From DASYTH01 sp036002505 (GTDB lineage: Bacteria; Actinomycetota; Actinomycetes; Mycobacteriales; Pseudonocardiaceae): a stretch of 64,000 bases of DNA. The position numbers and the translations under genes are program-made. The stretch is from assembly GCF_036002505.1 (NCBI RefSeq), contig NZ_DASYTH010000230.1:17537-81536 (forward strand). The letters run 5' to 3'. How positions within the stretch are numbered: the stretch's first letter is position 1; the number at the start of each line of letters is the position of its first letter. The notes below the pieces were generated by a model, which searched no databases, was not told the DNA's origin, and saw only the letters and a program-made list of their open reading frames with translations. Below are positions 26,015 through 32,757 of the stretch, in pieces.

Positions 26015-26777
26015 GCCGGTCGAGGGACGGCGACAGGAAGACCGCCAGCAGCGCGGCGGTGATCATGAAAGGTCCGAACGGGACGGCGGTTTTGCCGGAG
26101 CCGCGGCCGGCGGCGAGCAGGGCGACGCCGGCCAGCGCGCCGAGCAGGAACCCGCCGAACGCGCCGAGGATCAGGGTGGGCCAGGAGAGGTAGCCGAGCA
26201 CCAACCCGAGCAGTCCGGCGAGCTTGACGTCGCCGAACTGCATGCCGCGCGGGTGGATCAGGCCCAGCAGCAGGTAGAACGCGAACAGGGCGGCGGCACC
26301 GGCGGCGGCGCGGGCCAGCGACCACCAGTCGTGCTGGACGGCCGCGGACAGGGCGAGCAGCGCCGCGAGGACCGGATAGGACGGAAGCACGATCGCGTTC
26401 GGGAGCCGGCGGACGTCGAGGTCGATGAGCGCGAGCGCGAGGCCGGCGGCGGCGAACCAGAGGTAGGCCGGCAGCGCGCTGAGCAGGTGCAGGTGGCTGA
26501 ACCACAGGGCCAGCACGAGAAACAGGGCGCCGGTGCCGGCCTCGACCAGCGGGTAGCGCGGGCCGATCGGCGCGCCGCAGTCGGCGCACCGGCCGCGGAG
26601 CAGGAGCCAGCCGAGCACGGGAACGTTGTGCCGGGCGCGAATCGGATGGCCGCAGTGCGGGCAGCTTGAGGCCGGCGCGATCAGGGACAGGCCCTTCGGG
26701 ACGCGGTGCACGACCACGTTCAGAAAGGAGCCGACGGCCAGTCCGAGCAGGGTGATCAGGATCAGCAGCGCGGGCAC
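25992..26777 (-). CDS. pilD: Prepilin peptidase (PilD-like)
   Basis: A 261-residue A24 aspartic peptidase with about eight membrane segments. GSFLNVVVHRVP is followed by a zinc tetracysteine (Cys39, Cys42, Cys64, Cys67). The catalytic aspartates are in LALIDLDVRRLPN (Asp119) and GMQFGDVKL (Asp183). It processes the leaders of the three prepilins encoded on the other strand and methylates the new N-terminus. The start is GTG 26777. The gene is convergent with the pilus operon. Confidence 0.92.
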   Translation of the reverse strand: MPALLILITLLGLAVGSFLNVVVHRVPKGLSLIAPASSCPHCGHPIRARHNVPVLGWLLLRGRCADCGAPIGPRYPLVEAGTGALFLVLALWFSHLHLLSALPAYLWFAAAGLALALIDLDVRRLPNAIVLPSYPVLAALLALSAAVQHDWWSLARAAAGAAALFAFYLLLGLIHPRGMQFGDVKLAGLLGLVLGYLSWPTLILGAFGGFLLGALAGVALLAAGRGSGKTAVPFGPFMITAALLAVFLSPSLDRLSEWWTS

Positions 26778-27107
26778 GCGGTGATCGTTACAGGTGCGCG
26801 CGGTGCCCGCCAGGCGAACGTCCTGGCGCGTTAATCGAGCACCGCGGGTCGCCCGGCGAATTGACGTCGTTGTGTTGGCCTGCTGCGTTGGTGTGTTGGC
26901 TGGCCACGACGGATCGCCGGGGGTGGGACCGGGAACGAACGGAGAAACCGCTACTGACCATCGATGCTCTCCACGACGTCAGCGGCCAACATGACAACGC
27001 CATAGGCCAACACGGCGGCGCCAGCGGCCAACACGCCGGTTTCGGTGGCCGGCGGGCGAGCCGGAACGGCGGTCCATCCATTCCGGCCACCCGCTTACCC
27101 GAATCTG
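26778..27107. other. Intergenic region downstream of lsr2 and upstream of pilD
   Basis: There is no credible gene here: the open frames translate to repeats of CWPLA or QHTNAAGQH. Most of the region is the repeat-built inverted element described at 26864-27037. The rest should hold the promoter of the prepilin peptidase gene, for which I see no clear -35/-10 pair. Confidence 0.6.
26864..27037. repeat. TGTTGGC/GCCAACA inverted repeat element, copy 1
   Basis: The left part carries GTGTTGGCC and GTGTTGGCT units (26864-26911). The right part carries three units of about 21 bp ending in GGCCAACAT or GGCCAACAC (26972-27037). The two parts face each other, so an RNA across the element could fold into a long hairpin. 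The same unit builds the larger element at 27687-27910; lsr2 lies between the two. Confidence 0.75.
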
Positions 27108-27518
27108 TCACCCAGAGAACGACGGCTGCTTGGCGGCTCGGCCGCCCTTACCCTTCTTTCCCTTGGGGGCTTGCGCCTCCTCATAGGCCTCGATCACGTT
27201 CGCCGGGATACGTCCCCGGTCGGCGAGGTCGAAGCCGTTCTGCCGCGCCCACTCCCGGATCGCCTTGGTTTGCTCGCGGCTGGCCGCGGGCCGGGACGGA
27301 GCGGGCTTGGTGGTGCCGGCGTTTCGCTTGATACGCCCGCCGGTCCGGCGGGCGGCTGCCACGAACTCCTCGAGCGTGGTGCGCAGGTTGTCGGCGTTCT
27401 CCTCAGTCAGATCGATCTCGTAGTCGGCCCCGTCCAGTGAGAAGCTGACGGTGCTGATGTCATCCGACGCGGTGCCGTCCAAGTCGTCGACCAGTTCTAC
27501 GATAACTTTCTGGGCCAT
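27108..27518 (-). CDS. lsr2: Lsr2 family nucleoid-associated protein
   Basis: A 136-residue xenogeneic silencer. The N-terminal dimerisation domain begins MAQKVIVELVDDLDGTASDD. The C-terminal DNA-binding domain has IREWARQNGFDLADRGRIPANVIEAYE, with the AT-hook-like Arg-Gly-Arg at 101-103 that inserts into the minor groove of AT-rich DNA. A basic tail (GKKGKGGRAAK) follows. GGAGA precedes the ATG. It is flanked on both sides by related inverted repeat elements, which is unusual. Confidence 0.94.
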   Translation of the reverse strand: MAQKVIVELVDDLDGTASDDISTVSFSLDGADYEIDLTEENADNLRTTLEEFVAAARRTGGRIKRNAGTTKPAPSRPAASREQTKAIREWARQNGFDLADRGRIPANVIEAYEEAQAPKGKKGKGGRAAKQPSFSG

Positions 27519-27951
27519 GTTCTCCTACCTAGTGTTTCCCCGGAATTCGCCGAGAGCATACATCAGCCGCCTATCGCGGCCACCTCGCGGTAGCGGATGC
27601 TCGGATTCGACCGTTAGGCCACGGGAATCCGTTTTCGCAATCTCACGGCAATGGCTCGAAAGCGCAGCGTAGTGTCGTCCAGGTCACTAGTACGGCAGCC
27701 GCACTTCGTAGCCATGTTGGCGTCTCACGTCGCCGTGTTGGCGCGCCACGTCGCCGTGTTGGCGTCTGGCGTGGGTGTGCTGGCTGGTGACGACACCGCC
27801 GGACTCGGCCAACACGACGGCGCCACAAGCCAACACAGCGACGCCACAAGCCAACATGGCGACGTCAGGGGCCAACACACCGAGCATCACGAAGTGCGGT
27901 GTCGTACTAGGCGCGACTGTCCACAGCGGAGTGCCGCTGGCCGGGAACCGG
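27519..27951. other. Intergenic region between the anti-sigma gene and lsr2
   Basis: This 433-bp stretch has no gene I can support. It contains the lsr2 promoter region and the complete 224-bp repeat element at 27687-27910. The element separates the ends of the sigma/anti-sigma operon and the lsr2 gene, all transcribed leftward, so it may terminate anti-sigma transcription. Confidence 0.6.
27687..27910. repeat. Inverted repeat element with CTAGTACG ends, copy 2
   Basis: The outer arms read CTAGTACGGCAGCCGCACTT at the left and, inverted, AAGTGCGGTGTCGTACTAG at the right. Inside, the left half holds units of about 21 bp ending CGTCGCCGTGTTGGC (27711-27785), and the right half holds the mirror units GGCCAACAC-GACGGCGCCACAA (27808-27880). 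The whole is a 224-bp imperfect palindrome made of tandem units. It has no coding capacity, so it resembles a MITE- or BIME-like element. Confidence 0.8.
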
Positions 27952-28722
27952 TCAGGCCGGGATGTTCAGCAGGTTCGGACCGCCGTCGGTGCGGCGCAAC
28001 TCGAAATGGTCGATGTCGTCGGCGGAGAAACCGGCGCCGCCCTGCAGCCGCAGCGGCTCCGGGGAACCCGGCACGCCGACGCCGCTGGCCGGCACCTGCC
28101 AGCTGAGCACGATCTGCACGTCGCCGGACCGGGACACCGCGGCCAGCTCGCACTGCAGCGGCCCGGTGGTCGCGCGGAGCTCCAAGTTGATCTTGGTGCC
28201 CCACGGCTGCGGCTCGATGCCGATGGTGGCCTTGACCCCGGCCGCGGCGTTCTCACCGTTGACCGTGCGCGCGCCGGCCACCACGTCGGTGCCGGTGTTC
28301 GGCGCGGCGGACGTCGTGGTGGGGTTCACCGAAACGGTCACGGTGGGCGCGGCCACCTGGCTGCCGTTGCCGACCGAGCGCAGCACGATCAGCGGCACGG
28401 CCACCAGCAGGACGATCACCGCGGCCGCGGCCAGCCAGAGGGTCCGGATCCGGGTCCGGCGGGCCTCGCCGACCCGGGACAGCGCCTGGCCGAGCACCCG
28501 CTTGCCGGGCTGCGCCGGCTGCTGCGAGGAACGCCGGTGTGGCGTGCGCGCGGGCTTGAGCTGGTCCAGCAGCATCGGCAGGTCGGCCAGCTCACGGTAT
28601 TCGAGCCGGCAGCGCTGGCAGCGCGCGAAGTGCCGGGCGAACGCGGCCTCGTCCGGCTCGTCCAGGATGCCGAGCACGTAGGCGGCGACGTCCACGTGAT
28701 CAGCCTGGGGGGTGGGCACCAT
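27952..28722 (-). CDS. Anti-sigma factor with zinc-finger (ZAS) domain
   Basis: A 256-residue membrane protein. The cytoplasmic N-terminus holds the zinc anti-sigma motif His31-x3-Cys35-x2-Cys38 (HFARCQRC) preceded by YVLGILDEPDEAAF. A linker and one transmembrane segment (about 94-115) lead to an extracytoplasmic domain like the RskA/anti-sigma-K C-terminus (EPLRLQGGAGFSADDIDHFELRRTDGG). It starts 3 bp after the sigma stop, so the pair is co-transcribed. It should hold the ECF sigma inactive until a redox or envelope signal releases it. Confidence 0.9.
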   Translation of the reverse strand: MVPTPQADHVDVAAYVLGILDEPDEAAFARHFARCQRCRLEYRELADLPMLLDQLKPARTPHRRSSQQPAQPGKRVLGQALSRVGEARRTRIRTLWLAAAAVIVLLVAVPLIVLRSVGNGSQVAAPTVTVSVNPTTTSAAPNTGTDVVAGARTVNGENAAAGVKATIGIEPQPWGTKINLELRATTGPLQCELAAVSRSGDVQIVLSWQVPASGVGVPGSPEPLRLQGGAGFSADDIDHFELRRTDGGPNLLNIPA

Positions 28723-28725
28723 TGA

Positions 28726-29274
28726 TCACTCCCCGTCCTGAAGCTCGCGCCGCAATGCGCGAAGCGCGTAGTAGACCCGCGACTTGACGGTACCCGGCGG
28801 CACCCCGAGCGTCTGCGCGGCTTCGTTGATGGTTCGCCCGCGCAGGTAGGTTTCCTCGATCGCCTCGCGATGCTCGGTGCGCAGGCTCTGCAGGGCGTCC
28901 GCGACGACCATGGCGGACAGCGACTGCTCGGACCGGTCCGGCACCGGAACCAGGGCCAGCGGGCCGGTGTCCACCTCGCGGGGGCGGGCTCCGCTGCTGC
29001 GCCGGCCGTCGATCACGATCCGGCGGGCCACGGTGAACAGCCACGCGCGCAGCATCCCCGGCTCGCGGTCGAGCCGGTCGGCGTTGCGCCAGGCGCGCAC
29101 CAGGGTCTCCTGCACCACGTCCTCTGCCCACTGACGGTCGTTTCCGGTCAGGTACAGCACATGGCCGAACAGGGCGCCGCCGAACTCCCGGTACAGCATC
29201 CTGATCAGCGCCTCGTCATTGGACGGAACGACGTCCTCCACTCTGGTGCTCTGACGCCGGATCACGAGGCACAT
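28726..29274 (-). CDS. ECF RNA polymerase sigma factor
   Basis: A 182-residue ECF sigma with regions 2 and 4 only. Region 2 is LYREFGGALFGHVLYLTGNDRQWAEDVVQETLVRAWRN, and region 4 is LRTEHREAIEETYLRGRTINEAAQTLGVPPGTVKSRVYYALRALRREL. ATG 29274 is chosen because GGAGG lies 7 nt before it, although the frame extends upstream. The N-terminus MCLVIRRQSTRVED precedes region 2. Together with the ZAS anti-sigma it faces the DUF4142-DUF1996 gene row, a likely target. Confidence 0.92.
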   Translation of the reverse strand: MCLVIRRQSTRVEDVVPSNDEALIRMLYREFGGALFGHVLYLTGNDRQWAEDVVQETLVRAWRNADRLDREPGMLRAWLFTVARRIVIDGRRSSGARPREVDTGPLALVPVPDRSEQSLSAMVVADALQSLRTEHREAIEETYLRGRTINEAAQTLGVPPGTVKSRVYYALRALRRELQDGE

Positions 29275-29421
29275 AGTGGCCTCCCTATGACGTTCCGTCG
29301 AGTGATCTACGTCACAGCAACCTTCGCGACGTAATTGAACCGTGACCCACCTGATTCCGTATCTGCTGGTGACCGCACGTGCTGGTGTACGAGGAACTTC
29401 CTTGTGTAGAAAGGAAAATTC

Positions 29422-29460
29422 ATGAACACCCGGATGCGGCCGCGTGGCCATGGGCGTTGA
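29422..29460 (+). CDS. Possible 12-codon leader peptide (uORF) before the DUF4142 gene
   Basis: ATG 29422 follows the strong ribosome binding sequence AAAGGAAAA and opens a 12-residue frame, MNTRMRPRGHGR, ending in TGA at 29458-29460. The ATG of the DUF4142 gene at 29468 lies 7 nt further on and has only weak Shine-Dalgarno pairing of its own. This suggests translational coupling or a regulatory leader. Confidence 0.4.
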   Translation: MNTRMRPRGHGR

Positions 29461-29467
29461 GTCCACT

Positions 29468-30184
29468 ATGGACAAAAACCCGACCGCCCGGGTCGCGACG
29501 GCGCTGCTGGTGCTCCTGGTCCCCCTGTCCATCCTGCTGTTCGGACTGGTGGCGCCAGCAGCCGCCGGCGACCCTCAAGTGGTTACCGAGACCGACAAGA
29601 CCCTGCTGATCAAGGTTCGGCAGGCGGGCCTGTGGGAGATGCCGGCCGGCCAGGAAGCCCAGCAACAGGCCGCCAGCCAGGTGACCAAGGACGTCGGGGC
29701 GAAGATCGCGGCCCAGCACCAGGCGCTGGACGAGGAGACCCGGCAGCTCGCCCAGCAGCTCGGCGTCGTGCTGCCCAACCAGCCGAGCGCGGAGCAGCAG
29801 GGCTGGCTCAACGAGCTGTCCGGGAAGTTCGGCCCGGAGTTCGACGCGGCCTTCGCCAACCTGCTGCGGGCCGCGCACGGCAAGGTGTTCTCGCAGATCG
29901 CCCAGGTTCGTGCCGGCACCCGCAACAACGCCATCCGGGAGTTCGCCTCGCACGCGAACGACGTCGTCAAGGGGCACATGACGATGCTGGAGAGCACCGG
30001 GAAGGTGAACTTCGACGCGCTGCCGGAGCCGAACCTGAACCCGCCGGCCGCGGCGGCCGACGTCGCGCACACCGCCGGGCACTCGTCGGGCATCGGCGGA
30101 ATCAACACCGGGCTCGTGATCGCGGTCGCCCTGGTGATGGTGGCCATGACGCTCGGGCTGATCCGGGTCGTCCGAACACGCTGA
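29468..30184 (+). CDS. DUF4142 protein, membrane anchored
   Basis: A 238-residue protein. A hydrophobic N-terminal signal (LLVLLVPLSILLFGLVAPAAAG) leads into a four-helix DUF4142 domain of the ferritin-like type: TDKTLLIKVRQAGLWEMPAGQEAQQQAAS, IAAQHQALDEETRQLAQQLGV, FDAAFANLLRAAHGKVF, IREFASHANDVVKGHMTMLE. A C-terminal membrane helix (TGLVIAVALVMVAMTLGLIRVVR) ends the chain. Starts at GTG 29444 and ATG 29450 are also open in frame. Helical histidines could bind metal. It heads the row that continues with the DUF1996 gene. Confidence 0.82.
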   Translation: MDKNPTARVATALLVLLVPLSILLFGLVAPAAAGDPQVVTETDKTLLIKVRQAGLWEMPAGQEAQQQAASQVTKDVGAKIAAQHQALDEETRQLAQQLGVVLPNQPSAEQQGWLNELSGKFGPEFDAAFANLLRAAHGKVFSQIAQVRAGTRNNAIREFASHANDVVKGHMTMLESTGKVNFDALPEPNLNPPAAAADVAHTAGHSSGIGGINTGLVIAVALVMVAMTLGLIRVVRTR

Positions 30185-30261
30185 CCCGCCCCCAGCACCC
30201 GTTTCCCAGCTTTGCGTCCCTCTCGTGCTTGACCCTGTCCAGAAACCAGTGAGGTACAACG

Positions 30262-31728
30262 ATGTCACGACACAAGATGCCGCGGCGCACCAAGCGGCGG
30301 CTGATCGCCGCGGCGATCGCGGCGACCACGCTCATCGGTACCGGTGTGGTCATCGGCATCACCGGCAATGCGTTCGCCTGGGGTCGTCGCGGCCCCGACC
30401 TGTCGGTCCTCGAATGCATCCCGGACGTGACGAACCCGTCCTCGAGCGCGGCGCCGCCCACGCAGTCCGCGCCCCCGCAGCAGAGCTCGAGCGCTCCGGC
30501 GGAGACGTCGAGCAACGCTCCCGCCGAGCCCGCGCCCGACCAGGGGGCCCCGGACCAGCCCGCGCCCGAGCAGCAGGCTCCTGACCAGCAGGCGCCGGAA
30601 CAACCGGCTCCCGAGCAGCCCGCGCCGGAACAGCCGGCGAAGCAGCAGGCCGTGCAGCCGCAAGGTGCCGTGGCGCCCGCGGCCTACGCCCAGCCGTCCA
30701 CCCCGACGCCGGACAAGCCGGCTCCCCCGCCGGCACCCAACGGCGGCGCGGCCACGTCGCCGGACGAGGCGGGTGCGCCGCCGCCGGCGAAACCCGACCC
30801 GCAGCCGCAGGCCGAGGACGTCAAGCAGTTCACCAAGCCCAGCTGCACCGACGCGTTCGGACCGTTCCCCCAGGACTTCGTGAACATCCTGAAGGTCACC
30901 CGCAGCAACCTCAACGCCACGCGCACGCAGCGCAGCGGCTCCCGCGGCACCCTCACCTCGCGGTGCGGCACGAACCAGAACCACCACAACAACCCGGCCA
31001 ACTTCATCGTGGCGCCGGGCAACGCCAACGGTGCGCACCACCTGCACGACTACGTGGGCAACCTGTCCACGGACGGCAACTCGACCAACGAGAGCCTGTC
31101 CGCGGCCGGCACCACCTGCCAGGCCGGCGACAAGTCCACGTACTACTGGCCGGTCATCCGGGTGCGCGACCAGGACGGCGGCGGTGCCGCGTCCGAGGCG
31201 GAGAACCCGCACAACATCGGCCGGGTCATCCAGCCCACGTCGGCCTCCCTGGTGTTCCGCGGCAACGCCACCGCGAAGGTCGTGGCCATGCCGGACTTCA
31301 TCCGGATCATCACCGGCGACGCCAAGGCAGCGATCAACGGTGGCGCCAACGGCAACGCGAAGTGGACCTGCACCGGGTTCACCGACCGGCTCACCACCAA
31401 ATACCCGCTCTGCCCGCGCGGCAGCCGGCTGCAGCGCATCGCGGACTTCCCGAGCTGCTGGGACGGGACGAACATCGACAGCGCCAACCACCGCACGCAC
31501 GTGTCGTTCCCGGACAAGAGCGGCGCCTGCCCGGCCGGGACGAAGGCGATCCCGCAGCTGCGGATCACGCTGACCTTCGACGTCCCGCGTGGCTCGATCT
31601 TCGCTCTGGACGCGTTCCCGGAGGTGCAACACAGCCCGATCACCGACCACGCTGACTTCGTCAACGTCATGCCAAAGCAGTTGATGGACCGCGCGGTGCA
31701 GTGCATCAACAGCGGTCGTAACTGCTAG
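30262..31728 (+). CDS. Secreted DUF1996 protein with proline/glutamine repeat linker
   Basis: A 488-residue exported protein. A basic N-terminus and hydrophobic segment form the signal. Residues about 60-190 are a low-complexity wall-spanning linker with repeated PAPEQ, PAPDQ and QAPEQ units. The remainder is the DUF1996 domain, with CGTNQNHHNNPANFIVAPGNANGAHHLHDYVGN, YWPVIRVRD, SCWDG and HVSFPDKSGACPAGTKAIPQLRITLTFDVP. The many histidines and paired cysteines suggest a metal or carbohydrate site. DUF1996 proteins occur in fungi and actinomycetes near secreted enzymes. Its role here is probably tied to the redox genes that follow. Confidence 0.85.
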   Translation: MSRHKMPRRTKRRLIAAAIAATTLIGTGVVIGITGNAFAWGRRGPDLSVLECIPDVTNPSSSAAPPTQSAPPQQSSSAPAETSSNAPAEPAPDQGAPDQPAPEQQAPDQQAPEQPAPEQPAPEQPAKQQAVQPQGAVAPAAYAQPSTPTPDKPAPPPAPNGGAATSPDEAGAPPPAKPDPQPQAEDVKQFTKPSCTDAFGPFPQDFVNILKVTRSNLNATRTQRSGSRGTLTSRCGTNQNHHNNPANFIVAPGNANGAHHLHDYVGNLSTDGNSTNESLSAAGTTCQAGDKSTYYWPVIRVRDQDGGGAASEAENPHNIGRVIQPTSASLVFRGNATAKVVAMPDFIRIITGDAKAAINGGANGNAKWTCTGFTDRLTTKYPLCPRGSRLQRIADFPSCWDGTNIDSANHRTHVSFPDKSGACPAGTKAIPQLRITLTFDVPRGSIFALDAFPEVQHSPITDHADFVNVMPKQLMDRAVQCINSGRNC

Positions 31729-31745
31729 GCGGAATCACGTGCCGG

Positions 31746-31795
31746 CCGAAGGAGGCCGCCGTCCGTACCTGCAACGGGCGTCGGCCGCCTTCGGT
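31746..31795 (+). terminator. Imperfect hairpin after the DUF1996 gene
   Basis: CCGAAGGAGGCCG (31746-31758) pairs with CGGCCGCCTTCGG (31782-31794) apart from one mismatch, 18 nt after the DUF1996 stop. No T tract follows. It may act as a partial terminator, lowering expression of the redox genes relative to the secreted protein. Confidence 0.5.
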
Positions 31796-31818
31796 CAAGA
31801 TCCTCGAAGGGGCAATCC

Positions 31819-32409
31819 GTGCTGTACCAACTCGCGGCTGGCGAGGTCGACCACGACTCAGGCGTGGCGCAGATGGCCCAGCTGTCCGCCCGACTCGCCT
31901 ACGCGATGATGTGCCTGACCCTGGTCTGGGGCGTGCTGACCAGCCTGGGCCTGGTGAACCGGCTCACCGGCCGGCAGGCGTTGCGCAGCAGCCACATGAT
32001 CCTGGCGACGCTGACCCTGGGCTTCGCCGGCCTGCACTTCCTCGCGTTCCTCTACATGCGCGCCAGCACCTGGACCGTGATCGAGTTGCTGGTGCCGTTC
32101 AACTCCGGCGTCGAGTTCCGCCACACCATGGGCATCCTGGCGTTCGAGGGCATGCTCGCCGCCGCTGTGGTGGTGGGCCTGCGCCGGTACATGACCTACT
32201 ACCGCTGGCTGTGGATCCACCGGCTGGCCTACCCGGCGTTCGTGCTCGGCGTGGCGCACTCGCTGCTCGGCGCGGTCGCCAACGGCCACCTGGAGATCCT
32301 CTGGCTCGGCGGCATCACGTTGCTGGTCCCCGCGGTCACCCTGGCCGCACTACGTTTCCTGCCGGCAAAGGCGCTGGCCACGACGGGGCTCATCGAGGAC
32401 GCCCCATGA
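31819..32409 (+). CDS. Ferric-reductase-like transmembrane (cytochrome b type) protein
   Basis: A 196-residue protein with about five or six membrane helices and no FAD/NAD domain. Four histidines fall in helices in the pattern of the ferric reductase/NOX haem domain: His59 (RSSHMILA), His73 (AGLHFLAF), His134 (WIHRLAYPAF) and His147 (GVAHSLLG). It can carry two b-type haems across the membrane. The start is GTG 31819. The adjacent ferredoxin and FAD reductase genes could feed electrons from the cytoplasm to an extracytoplasmic acceptor. Confidence 0.82.
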   Translation: MLYQLAAGEVDHDSGVAQMAQLSARLAYAMMCLTLVWGVLTSLGLVNRLTGRQALRSSHMILATLTLGFAGLHFLAFLYMRASTWTVIELLVPFNSGVEFRHTMGILAFEGMLAAAVVVGLRRYMTYYRWLWIHRLAYPAFVLGVAHSLLGAVANGHLEILWLGGITLLVPAVTLAALRFLPAKALATTGLIEDAP

Positions 32410-32505
32410 GAGCGAGCTTGCGAGCGAACCATTGGGTACTGCTCTGTCGCCGAGCGTGCGAGCGATCCCGTTGCCAGGCAGCCCAGCATCCGAGCTTGCG
32501 AGGGG
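32404..32505. repeat. Interspersed GAGCTTGCGAG-type intergenic repeat, copy 2
   Basis: This contains GAGCGAGCTTGCGAGCGAACC, TACTGC and CATCCGAGCTTGCGAGG in the same order as copy 1 at 8125-8226. It overlaps the stop of the ferric-reductase-like gene and ends 6 bp before the ferredoxin start. Like copy 1 it separates two genes of one operon. Confidence 0.75.
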
Positions 32506-32511
32506 CTGGAG

Positions 32512-32757
32512 ATGAGTAGGCATGGTTCCTGGCGGACCCGCAACCACAGCGGGCCGCAGTTGAGCGTGAACAACGACCGGTGCAAGCGGTACGGCACCTG
32601 CCAGGCCGAGGCACCGGAGCTGTTCCAACTCATGATCACCGGCGAGCTGCGGTACCGGCGGAGCGTTCCGCCGGACCAGCTCGAGCAGGCGAAGACGGCG
32701 ACGCGGCACTGCCCGATGCTCGCGATCGTCCTCAAAGGAGTTGTTGATGAGCGCTGA
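32512..32757 (+). CDS. [3Fe-4S] ferredoxin
   Basis: An 81-residue ferredoxin of the type that serves bacterial P450s and oxidoreductases. VNNDRCKRYGTCQAEAPELF supplies Cys24 and Cys30, and ATRHCPMLAI supplies Cys67. The missing fourth ligand implies a 3Fe-4S cluster. The C-terminus overlaps the start of its probable reductase by 11 bp. It should pass electrons between the FAD reductase and another acceptor such as the haem membrane protein. Confidence 0.9.
   Translation: MSRHGSWRTRNHSGPQLSVNNDRCKRYGTCQAEAPELFQLMITGELRYRRSVPPDQLEQAKTATRHCPMLAIVLKGVVDER

Noticed and set aside
27687..27910. CRISPR-like array
   Set aside because: Units are about 21 bp with no unique spacers of constant size, half of them point the other way, and there are no cas genes.
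30540..30660. Tandem DNA repeat as a mobile or regulatory repeat
   Set aside because: The repeat is the coding sequence of the PAPEQ/PAPDQ protein linker in the DUF1996 protein and needs no other explanation.
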